A stretch of DNA of 49,782 nt from an uncultured Eubacteriales bacterium (GTDB taxonomy: Bacteria > Bacillota > Clostridia > Christensenellales > Aristaeellaceae): contig CADCHI010000023.1 of NCBI GenBank assembly GCA_902801165.1, forward strand, positions 19,179 through 68,960, written 5' to 3'. Of this stretch, positions 43,085-49,782 are shown piece by piece (position 1 is the first letter of the stretch; each line of letters begins with the position of its first letter). The notes under the pieces are model-generated. The model made no database searches. It was given only the letters and a program-made list of their open reading frames with translations, and had not been told where the DNA came from. Position numbers and translations under genes: made by a program.

Positions 43085-43097
43085 TGACGATGCGCTT
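43032..43097 (+). pseudogene. Fragment of a DUF3795-type protein
   Basis: In the frame beginning 43032 the DNA encodes YVAYCGLNCET followed by RIATINDDDAL, the N-terminal signature of DUF3795 cysteine-rich proteins, with about three residues missing in the middle. It has no start codon or ribosome site of its own and runs out before the next gene. GGCAGGT occurs at both edges (43026-43032 and 43110-43116), suggesting a deletion by microhomology. Confidence 0.6.
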
Positions 43098-43122
43098 TGC
43101 GGGTTGGAAGGCAGGTGGAAAA

Positions 43123-43626
43123 ATGCTTTTCAGAAAGGCTGAGATGCGTGAAGCCGGAGCGATCAGGGCGCTCTACCGGGCCGTGATCGGAACGCCGTTT
43201 TGCACGTGGGATGAATCCTATCCGGGAGAGACGGAAATAACGGGCGATCTCTTGGCGAAAACGCTCTATGTGCTGGAAGATGACCGGGAAATCATCGGCG
43301 CGATCTCCATTGTTCCAGACAACGAGATGGATGGTTTTGATTGCTGGATGGTCAAGGACAACGCCCGTGAGTTTGCAAGGGTCGTATTGCGGCCGGATCA
43401 CCAGCGGAAGGATTTGTCCCGGCATCTGGTCCAGGGCGTGGTCCTGGAGCTTCAAAGGCAGGGCGCTGCCGCGATCCACATTGCCGTCGCGAAGGAGAAC
43501 ATCCCTGCGCAGAAGCTCTATCGAAGAATGGGCTTTGATTTTTGCGGCGAAGCCGATATGTACGGACACAGCTTTTTCCTGTGTGAAAAAATCATGGGAA
43601 CCGCGCGCCCCGATCTCGCAGAATGA
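43123..43626 (+). CDS. GNAT family N-acetyltransferase
   Basis: 167 residues from ATG 43123 (AGGTGG at 43113-43118). The GNAT core is visible: IIGAISIVPD on the central strands, ARVVLRPDHQRKDLSRHLVQGVV as the acetyl-CoA-binding loop and helix (quoted in part), and AKENIPAQKLYRRMGF as the strand 6-7 motif. The CoA loop reads QRKDLS rather than the canonical Q/RxxGxG/A, a modest deviation. Substrate unknown. The stop overlaps the open frame of the next acetyltransferase gene. Confidence 0.78.
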   Translation: MLFRKAEMREAGAIRALYRAVIGTPFCTWDESYPGETEITGDLLAKTLYVLEDDREIIGAISIVPDNEMDGFDCWMVKDNAREFARVVLRPDHQRKDLSRHLVQGVVLELQRQGAAAIHIAVAKENIPAQKLYRRMGFDFCGEADMYGHSFFLCEKIMGTARPDLAE

Positions 43627-43667
43627 AGAATCAGGGGGAAATTTGGCACACAACAAACCTGGGGGGA

Positions 43668-44300
43668 ATGAAAAACATGGAGCATTGCATCATTCGACGG
43701 GAGAAAACGGAGGATTACCGGGAGACCGAAAACCTGATTCGGGAATCCTTCTGGAACGTCTACCGCCCGGGCTGCAGCGAGCACTATGTGATGCACGTGC
43801 TGCGGGACGATCCCGCCTTTATCCCGGAGCTGGACTTCGTGATGGAGCAGGACGGAAAGCTGATCGGACAGAACATGTTCATGCAGACGGTGATCGAGGC
43901 CGACGACGGGCGGACCGTGCCCGTGCTGACCATGGGTCCCATCGGCATCGCGCCGGAATTGAAGCGGCAGGGCTATGGAAAAAAGCTGCTGGACTTCTGC
44001 CTGGACAAGGCGGCGGCCATGGGCTTCGGCGCGGTGCTTTTCGAGGGAAACATCCAGTTCTACAGCCACTGTGGTTTCGATTACGCCCGGAAGTTCGGCA
44101 TCCGCTACCACGACCTGGCGGAGGGCGCGGATGATTCGTTCTTCCTGTGCCGGGAGCTGATTCCGGGCTACCTGGACGGCATCACCGGCGTGTACCAGAC
44201 GCCCAAGGGCTACTACGTGGACGCCGACGACGTGGAAGCCTTCGACGCGGCCTTCCCGCCGAAGGAAAAGCTCAAGCTGCCGGGGCAGCTGTTTGATTAA
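43668..44300 (+). CDS. GNAT family N-acetyltransferase
   Basis: 210 residues from ATG 43668 (GGGGGG just before; ATG 43677 is an alternative). The acetyl-CoA site is canonical: MGPIGIAPELKRQGYGKKLL with the RQGYGK loop, followed by FYSHCGF in the late strand. A C-terminal extension of about 60 residues (GYLDGITGVYQTPKGY) is common in a clostridial GNAT subgroup of unknown substrate. It is intact, unlike many of its neighbours. Confidence 0.82.
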   Translation: MKNMEHCIIRREKTEDYRETENLIRESFWNVYRPGCSEHYVMHVLRDDPAFIPELDFVMEQDGKLIGQNMFMQTVIEADDGRTVPVLTMGPIGIAPELKRQGYGKKLLDFCLDKAAAMGFGAVLFEGNIQFYSHCGFDYARKFGIRYHDLAEGADDSFFLCRELIPGYLDGITGVYQTPKGYYVDADDVEAFDAAFPPKEKLKLPGQLFD

Positions 44301-44327
44301 ACGGATGAATCGCGGCAGGAGGAAACC

Positions 44328-44984
44328 ATGATGAATTACAGGACCATTGACAGAGAGACCTATTACAGAAGGGGCGTCTATCGCCATTTCACGGAGGACT
44401 GCAAGTGCTCCACTTCCATGACGGCGCGGATCGACGTGACAGCCCTCGCGGCGCACAGCAAACAGACGGGAACCAGATTCTATCTCAACTTTCTCTACAT
44501 CCTGTCGAAAGTTCTCAATTCCCGGGAGGATTACCGGATGGCTTATCTGTGGCAGACGGACGAACTGATTTGCTACGATGTCATCCATCCGACACAGTAT
44601 GTGTTCCATGAGGACACGGAAACCTGCACGCCGGTTTATACGGAATACAGGGAAGACTACGATGCTTTTTACCGCCATGCCCGAGAAGACATCGAGAAGG
44701 CGAAGCTGACTCGGGAATATGGCCTGGACGCCCCGAACCATCCCAACTGGTTCGACGCATCCTATATTCCCTGGCTTTCCTACGATTCGCTGAACATCGA
44801 GCTGCCCGACGGATACCTGTATTTTCTCCCCATCGTCAACTGGGGAAAATACCGCGAGGAAGGCGGAAGGCTGCTCATGCCTGTCAGCGTCCGGATGAAC
44901 CACGCGGTCGCGGACGGATACCTGATTGCCAACGTGTTCCGCCTTCTGGAAAGGGAAATGGCGGCTTTCGTGAGGAGAACATGA
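44328..44984 (+). CDS. CAT-family O-acetyltransferase
   Basis: 218 residues (ATG 44331 possible), the length of classical chloramphenicol acetyltransferases. The catalytic motif reads RMNHAVADG: the active His (residue 192) and the structural Asp four residues later are kept, while the first His of HHxxxDG is Asn. NFLYILSKVLN and FLPIVNWGKY also match the family. Such CAT-like proteins in clostridia often act on unknown substrates. Ribosome site AGGAGG at 44318-44323. Confidence 0.82.
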   Translation: MMNYRTIDRETYYRRGVYRHFTEDCKCSTSMTARIDVTALAAHSKQTGTRFYLNFLYILSKVLNSREDYRMAYLWQTDELICYDVIHPTQYVFHEDTETCTPVYTEYREDYDAFYRHAREDIEKAKLTREYGLDAPNHPNWFDASYIPWLSYDSLNIELPDGYLYFLPIVNWGKYREEGGRLLMPVSVRMNHAVADGYLIANVFRLLEREMAAFVRRT

Positions 44985-45032
44985 GTTTGGCGCTTCGCGG
45001 ATAATGGTTTTACGGATAATTGGGGATAAGCA

Positions 45033-45404
45033 TTGCTCGTGAATCAGTATGTCCATGTAGTTCCGGTCGGGCCGGCGCGCGGCAAACGCGTCCGGCGCCG
45101 GTGGGACCTCCCCGGGGGGGACGGGGGGTTCAGCACCACGTCGCAGGGGAAACAGATCATGCCCGAGGCGGCCCGGAAGGTCGTCCGATTCTTCTTTGAG
45201 GAGGTCGGCGCGAACCGCATCTATGCCGGCCACGATGTGAACAACCCCAAGTCCGGCAGGGCGATGCAGAAGCTGGGCCTGCGCTGCTCGTATGTGCAGG
45301 TTCGGCCGGAGAGGATCCCGGTTATGATGATTCCCCTGGGTCGCCCGATGTCGGGGCTGATTCAGGGTTTTTGTTATTGTTTTTCGAAGATTCTTATGAT
45401 ATAA
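45033..45404 (+). pseudogene. GNAT acetyltransferase fragment
   Basis: Only the middle of this frame is recognisable: about 45150-45290 encodes IMPEAARKVVRFFFEEVGANRIYAGHD (in part) and NNPKSGRAMQKLGLR, the late CoA-helix and strand region of a RimJ-type GNAT. The first 40 codons are Gly/Pro/Arg-rich and unlike the family, and the tail after 45300 is also unrelated. There is no plausible ribosome site. I read it as an internal remnant of an acetyltransferase gene. Confidence 0.7.
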
Positions 45405-45405
45405 T
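45377..45405 (+). promoter_or_regulatory. Candidate promoter of the histidine kinase gene
   Basis: A perfect TATAAT (45400-45405) stands 17 bases after a weak TTGTTT (45377-45382), in a locally A+T-rich stretch. The leader to the ATG at 45530 would be about 120 bases. Confidence 0.5.
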
Positions 45406-45529
45406 GGAACAAATCCCATGGAAACGTGCTTTGGATTTTACCTGTATATAATTAAGCGGTCGAACCTTTTTCCGGCCAAATGCCGCGGCACCCGCAGTCA
45501 TCGCCTCGCTATTCAAGGGAGATCTGAAC

Positions 45530-48064
45530 ATGAAGAAGCCTTTGATTGTCATCGTCAACACGGTCATCATGGCTGCCATATTGGTCTTTGTTGTGCTCTA
45601 TTCCAGGTATGAAAGCAGAGACGCCTATCAGAGACAGATAGAGAACTTTGAAAACACGACGGTCACCATGGAACATGTGACGGAAAACTATCTGGAGGGC
45701 GAGCAGCGCATTTGCGACGTGTGGGCGCGTTATATCAACAACAAGGCCATGACCATGGAGGAGGCGGCCGAGTATATCCGCAGTTCCCATGTGCTTGAAA
45801 ACACCTCGGCGCACCTGATTTCGCTTGAAACGCTCACGGGTCTCTCCACGCGCCCGAAGCAGGGCACGGCTGACGACTATGACATTTCCTATCAACGGGT
45901 GGGTCTGCTCGAGGATGTGAGCTGGATCAATGAGATCGGGGCAGCGATCAACATCACCCGATCCTATACCAATCCGATGAACGGCGAACAATCGCTGGCC
46001 TTCTGCAACAGGGTTTCGCTGAATGACCCGGAGAGCGACACTATCACAGACGCGGTTTTGATGCGCGTGGTCCCCGTCTCGGAGCTCGAGGAGAAATGGG
46101 TCTTTCCGCAGGCGGAGTTTTCGCATGCCGAGCTCTCCATGATCGACGCCAACGGCGACTATATCCTCAAGGGTTACAGCTTTAAGAATTCCAGCTTCTT
46201 TGAGTTCTATAGATCTTATAATCCCACGGAGCAGGCCTCGGCGACGGCGCTGTTCGACAGGATCACGTCGTCCACCGGCTCCATTTCCATGCTCAACTCC
46301 CACGGGCAGGAGTGCATACTTGCCTTTGCCCCCGTTACCGCCACGGCCGGGTGGACGCTGCTGAGCTTCATACCGGCGAAGGATCTCAGTGTGAAGCGGG
46401 AGAACTGGCTGCTGACGGGCGTCGTCTCCGCCGGCCTGCTGATCCTGTTCCTGTTTGACCTGTTCTATATGCTTTACTTCAACAGGCGCCTCCAGGTCGC
46501 GGTCCGGGAGGCGGAATCCGCAAGCAAGGCGAAGACGGATTTCCTCTCCACCATGTCCCACGACATCCGCACGCCCATGAACGCCATCATCGGTCTGACA
46601 ACCATTGCGGAAAAGAACCTGGGGGATGTGGGGTCAACGAGAGATAGTCTCAGGAAAATCAACCTTGCCAGCAACCATCTGCTGACGCTGATCAACGACA
46701 TCCTGGACATCTCCAAGGTGGAGAGCGGCAAACTGAAGATGAGCCCGCTGACGTTCTCCATCGTGGAAACCGTGGAGAACCTCGTGAACCTCTCGCAGCC
46801 GATGGTCAAGGAAAAGAACATCGAGTTCTTCTTCCACATCAACCGGATGGAGAAGGAATACCTGTACGCGGACCAGCTCCGGCTGAACCAGATCTACATC
46901 AACATCCTCTCCAACGCCATCAAGTACACGGAGCCCGGCGGGCGCGTCAGCGTGGATATGCGCGAAGAGGAGAGCGCCGCGCCCGGCTGCGTGCGGCTGA
47001 CCTATGTGGTGGCGGATACGGGCATCGGCATGAGCCCGGAATTCATGAAGACCATGTACCAGCCCTTCTCGCGCCAGACGGACAGCCGCGTCAACAGCAT
47101 TCAGGGAACCGGCCTCGGCCTGGCCATCACCAAGCAGATGGTCGAGCTCATGGGCGGAACGATCGAATGCCAGAGCGAACAGGGCAAGGGAACGACCTTT
47201 ACCGTCGTGCTGGACATCCCCGTGGCCGACAAGCAGCGGGAGGACATGCGGCTCGATCCGATCGACGCCCTCATTGTCGACGACGATGACGTCCTGCTGG
47301 AGACGGCGACGGATACGCTTGAATCCCTGGGCGCCGCGGTGGAGCAGGCGCGCAGCGGTCTGGAAGCGCTGGGAATGATCGTCCACAGGCATGAAGCCGG
47401 GAAGGATTACAGCGTCGTGATCATTGACTGGAAGATGCCGGACATAGACGGCGTCGAGACCGTCCGCCGGATCCGCGCCGAGGTCGACGCCAAGATCCCC
47501 ATACTGTTGATCTCCGCGTACGACTGGTCGGATATCGAAGAGCTGGCGAAGGAGGCAGGCGCGGACGGCTTTGTCAGCAAGCCGCTCTTCCGGTCCACCC
47601 TGTATGACAAGATCAACGCGGTCATCGGCGCGGAGTCCAAATCGATCGAGCCGGAGGAGGATTATTCCGACCTGGCGGGGCTGAACATCCTGATCGCGGA
47701 GGACAACGACGTCAACTGGGAGATCATCTCCACCATGCTCGGCATGTTCGGCATGACCAGCGAGCGCGCGGAAAACGGCCGCGTCTGCGTGGATAAGATG
47801 CGCGCGGCCGCGGAGGGCGCCTACACGCTGATCTTCATGGACGTGCAGATGCCGGAGATGAACGGCCTCGACGCGACCCGGGCGATTCGGAAGCTGGAGG
47901 GCGCCTGGAGATCCTCCATCCCGATTGTCGCGATGACGGCGGACGCGTTCTCCGAAAACGTCACGGAATGCCTGAACGCCGGGATGAATGGGCACATTGC
48001 GAAGCCCATTGATATCAAACTGGTCATCAAAGAGATCCGCAGGATCAAGGAAGGAAGGAGCTAA
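45530..48064 (+). CDS. Hybrid sensor histidine kinase with two receiver domains
   Basis: 844 residues. Transmembrane helices at about 5-24 and 292-316 enclose an extracytoplasmic sensor of about 265 residues, probably Cache-like. HisKA holds the phospho-accepting His344 (MSHDIRTPMN). HATPase motifs are NILSNAIKY (N box), DTGIGM (G1) and GTGLGLAI (G2). Receiver 1 has Asp633 (IIDWKMPD) and receiver 2 has Asp771 (FMDVQMPE). There is no HPt or DNA-binding domain, so output must pass to another protein. The solute-binding gene begins two bases after its stop, suggesting joint sensing of a carbohydrate-like ligand. Confidence 0.92.
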   Translation: MKKPLIVIVNTVIMAAILVFVVLYSRYESRDAYQRQIENFENTTVTMEHVTENYLEGEQRICDVWARYINNKAMTMEEAAEYIRSSHVLENTSAHLISLETLTGLSTRPKQGTADDYDISYQRVGLLEDVSWINEIGAAINITRSYTNPMNGEQSLAFCNRVSLNDPESDTITDAVLMRVVPVSELEEKWVFPQAEFSHAELSMIDANGDYILKGYSFKNSSFFEFYRSYNPTEQASATALFDRITSSTGSISMLNSHGQECILAFAPVTATAGWTLLSFIPAKDLSVKRENWLLTGVVSAGLLILFLFDLFYMLYFNRRLQVAVREAESASKAKTDFLSTMSHDIRTPMNAIIGLTTIAEKNLGDVGSTRDSLRKINLASNHLLTLINDILDISKVESGKLKMSPLTFSIVETVENLVNLSQPMVKEKNIEFFFHINRMEKEYLYADQLRLNQIYINILSNAIKYTEPGGRVSVDMREEESAAPGCVRLTYVVADTGIGMSPEFMKTMYQPFSRQTDSRVNSIQGTGLGLAITKQMVELMGGTIECQSEQGKGTTFTVVLDIPVADKQREDMRLDPIDALIVDDDDVLLETATDTLESLGAAVEQARSGLEALGMIVHRHEAGKDYSVVIIDWKMPDIDGVETVRRIRAEVDAKIPILLISAYDWSDIEELAKEAGADGFVSKPLFRSTLYDKINAVIGAESKSIEPEEDYSDLAGLNILIAEDNDVNWEIISTMLGMFGMTSERAENGRVCVDKMRAAAEGAYTLIFMDVQMPEMNGLDATRAIRKLEGAWRSSIPIVAMTADAFSENVTECLNAGMNGHIAKPIDIKLVIKEIRRIKEGRS

Positions 48065-48066
48065 GT

Positions 48067-49359
48067 ATGAAGAAGACGACGTGTGTGGTTTTGGCGGTGC
48101 TGATGATTCTGGGTTTGACGCTGTGCGACTTCACGCAATTGCGGGCGAAAGCGGAGGAGGGCTTCCAGCCGTCTCTGGATACCTCCATCGACTGCAAAAT
48201 CGACGTTATCGGCGGCTACAGCAACTTTGAGGCGCTGGAGGCCGAATTTGACCGCTTCAACGAGTATTACCCGAATGTGAAGCTGGCGTTCACGAAGATC
48301 GACGACTATAACAACATGGTCGGCACGATCCTGAACGGAAACGCCGCCCCCGACATCTACGTCAATTATTCCTGGATGTATGGCCGGGAGCCGTACAAGG
48401 CTTCCATCGATCACGCGGAGGATTTGGCCAACCCCGCGCTGGCGCTTGATCTGGACTGCATCCGCGGCAATATCATCCTGAATACGGACGATGGCACGCT
48501 CCCGATGGTCCCGGTCTTCTCAAACACCTACGGCATGCTCGTGAACAACGATCTGTTTGAAAAAGAGGGGCTGAGCGTTCCCACGACCTATCCGGAGCTG
48601 GTGGCCGTGTGCGACGCGTTCCGCGAGAAGGGCTATGAGAGCCCGATGATGGGCTTTTCCAGGGAGGAGACGACTTCGCTCTTCACCGTGACGATCTATC
48701 CGTTCTTCTGCGGAACCGTGGCGAACGACGCGGAGGCGATCAAGAAGCTCAACGCCCTCGATCCCTCGGCGGGCGAGTACATGCGGCCCTCCCTCGAGAA
48801 GATCGTGCAGTTCCTGGACGACGGCTGCGTGAATCTTGAGGCCTGCGCGGAGATCGAAAACAACTATGACGCCGTGATCCTTCGCTTCTTTGAGGGCGAC
48901 GTTCCCATGATGACCTGCTCCGGAGATACCGTCTCCGGCACCAAGAAGCGGGAGGAACGTTCCGAGGCGTTCATCGCCAATCCCTTTACTTACACCTTTG
49001 CCCCTGTTCCCATGGCGGACGAAGGCGCTTATTTCCTCGACATGCCGAATTTGCAGTTCTCTGTCAACAAGGACAGCCAGAACCTGGACATGGCCAACGA
49101 ATTCATGCGCTTCCTGGTCACGTCCCGGGAGCTGAACGAGATGGCGCTGAACAAGGGCCTGGTGTCCCCGACCAAGGGCCTGTCCTTTAACAGCATGTAT
49201 GCCGCGTTCGGCGACGTTCCGGAATCCCGGGTCCTGTCGCCGGAGGTGTTCGGCTTGACGGATGACGCGGTCAAGCAGCTGAGGCAGGCGGTTTACGGGG
49301 TCGGGATCGGCGCGATGACCATCGACGAGGCGGTTGCCCGCTACGGCTCCTTTGAGTGA
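48067..49359 (+). CDS. Extracellular solute-binding protein, family 1
   Basis: 430 residues, full length for a carbohydrate-type binding protein. The signal peptide is hydrophobic to about residue 20 and contains LTLC, a poor lipobox; cleavage after RAKA (near 29) is an alternative. The body shows the family pattern: FDRFNEYYPNVKLAF, NAAPDIYVNYSW, VPVFSNTYGMLVNNDLF and a late ANEFMRFLVTS. No permease or ATPase follows within the window. Its place directly after a sensor kinase suggests that it presents ligand to the kinase rather than, or as well as, to a transporter. Confidence 0.85.
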   Translation: MKKTTCVVLAVLMILGLTLCDFTQLRAKAEEGFQPSLDTSIDCKIDVIGGYSNFEALEAEFDRFNEYYPNVKLAFTKIDDYNNMVGTILNGNAAPDIYVNYSWMYGREPYKASIDHAEDLANPALALDLDCIRGNIILNTDDGTLPMVPVFSNTYGMLVNNDLFEKEGLSVPTTYPELVAVCDAFREKGYESPMMGFSREETTSLFTVTIYPFFCGTVANDAEAIKKLNALDPSAGEYMRPSLEKIVQFLDDGCVNLEACAEIENNYDAVILRFFEGDVPMMTCSGDTVSGTKKREERSEAFIANPFTYTFAPVPMADEGAYFLDMPNLQFSVNKDSQNLDMANEFMRFLVTSRELNEMALNKGLVSPTKGLSFNSMYAAFGDVPESRVLSPEVFGLTDDAVKQLRQAVYGVGIGAMTIDEAVARYGSFE

Positions 49360-49492
49360 CCTTGAAGCTCCGTTCTGTCGGGAACCCTCGCCCTGCGCGG
49401 ACGACGCTTCCATGAGCGGGGCGGGGGAAACGGAAGGACAAAGATTACGATTGATAAAAGGATAAAATACATAAAAAAGAAAACGGGCAAAA

Positions 49493-49551
49493 GCCGGCCT
49501 TCCAGGCGCATCGACCATTGCACTATTGCACGAATGCTCCGGGAGGCCGGC
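49493..49551 (-). terminator. Inverted repeat, candidate terminator (minus-strand orientation)
   Basis: GCCGGCCTTCC (49493-49503) pairs with GGGAGGCCGGC (49541-49551) with one mismatch. On the minus strand the stem is followed by TTTTGCCCGTTTTCTTTTTT, a good T-rich tail, so it would stop transcription entering from the right. On the plus strand it may still end the solute-binding protein transcript. Confidence 0.55.
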
Positions 49552-49625
49552 GCGTTGTATCGGGATGGCCGCCTTTTCACAGCCGCGCGGCAAGGACGAT
49601 ATGCTCATGTACGATTAGTGAGGAA

Positions 49626-49643
49626 TTAGAGTGTGTTTCTAAA
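49626..49643 (-). repeat. Inverted copy of the 18-base element at 82-99
   Basis: Reverse complement of the element at the left end, with an exact 18-base match. Similar flanking blocks (GATGCATTTTCG, CATTTCAGCG) follow on the plus strand. Confidence 0.45.
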
Positions 49644-49782
49644 TTCGGAAAGATGCATTTTCGGCGTCCTGAGCTGCATTTCAGCGTTGATTTCCCTTGA
49701 CTTTTACGCACCGCCGCTACTCCGCGACGCGGAAGCGGCGGCAGCGCCGCGCGAATCCTTTGGATTCAAGGCGACAATCCCG

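Larger units (their letters stand above)
49360..49782 (+). other. Gene-free right end of the window
   Basis: 423 bases without a credible gene. It holds an A-rich tract near 49460-49485, an inverted repeat (49493-49551) and the 18-base element at 49626-49643. The last 80 bases are G+C-rich and may belong to a dispersed intergenic repeat. Confidence 0.55.

Noticed and set aside
44328-44984. A confirmed chloramphenicol resistance gene
   Set aside because: The catalytic His and Asp are kept but the first His of the motif is Asn. Many CAT-like clostridial proteins have other, unknown substrates.

Overview
The window looks like chromosomal DNA of a G+C-rich Bacillota, most likely an anaerobic gut-type clostridium in the broad sense. 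The grounds are AGGAGG-type ribosome sites, sigma-A promoters with 17-base spacers, a T-box leader, a YerB-like (DUF3048) protein, single-chain Fe-S serine dehydratase and LtaS-type chemistry. I cannot name the genus. There are no rRNA, tRNA, CRISPR or transposase genes that I can see.

Region 1 (about 180-30,916) is a surface-glycan locus of about 30 kb, all on the plus strand, tightly packed with many ATGA overlaps and no internal terminator that I can see. It starts at a consensus promoter (181-209) with a leader of roughly 450 bases. The content points to a rhamnose-rich polymer exported by an ABC transporter: rmlA-rmlC-rmlB-rmlD for dTDP-L-rhamnose, several rhamnosyltransferase-like enzymes including a GT2-WsaF-like fusion, Wzm, and Wzt with a C-terminal glycan-recognition domain. 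Beside Wzt lies a protein with a methyltransferase domain, a kinase-like domain and a repetitive coiled coil, the architecture of the WbdD chain terminator and molecular ruler. Decorating functions follow: an LtaS/GacH-like phosphoglycerol transferase, a GtrA-GtrB-GT-C set for extracytoplasmic side-chain addition, a GlfT2-like galactofuranosyltransferase, a polyprenyl-phosphate sugar-phosphate transferase, a Wzy/WaaL-like membrane protein, and a GHMP kinase plus nucleotidyltransferase pair. The GT-C gene (26,974-28,824) is visibly more A+T-rich and lies between a truncated copy and the intact copy of the galactofuranosyltransferase 5' end, as if a cassette had been inserted.

Region 2 (30,966-39,881) is housekeeping and amino-acid metabolism: a secreted DUF3048 protein with its own promoter and structured leader, aspartate kinase on the minus strand, a serine uptake and degradation pair (sstT, sdaA), then a T-box leader and an ABC importer operon of the TrpXYZ type. 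The importer's binding protein is broken: its N-terminal half is replaced by a short segment resembling the start of L-lactate dehydrogenase.

Region 3 (40,041-45,404) is an accessory, decaying stretch. It holds a truncated sugar-binding lipoprotein, a frameshifted MATE transporter, an FMN-reductase fragment run into a DUF3795 fragment, and a GNAT fragment. Among them are apparently intact small enzymes: a chloramphenicol-phosphotransferase-like kinase, two GNAT acetyltransferases and a CAT-family acetyltransferase.

Region 4 (45,377-49,359) is a hybrid sensor histidine kinase with two receiver domains, followed after two bases by an intact family 1 solute-binding protein, probably a sensing pair. 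An 18-base sequence occurs near both ends of the window in inverted orientation. All family assignments come from reading motifs; no database search was possible.
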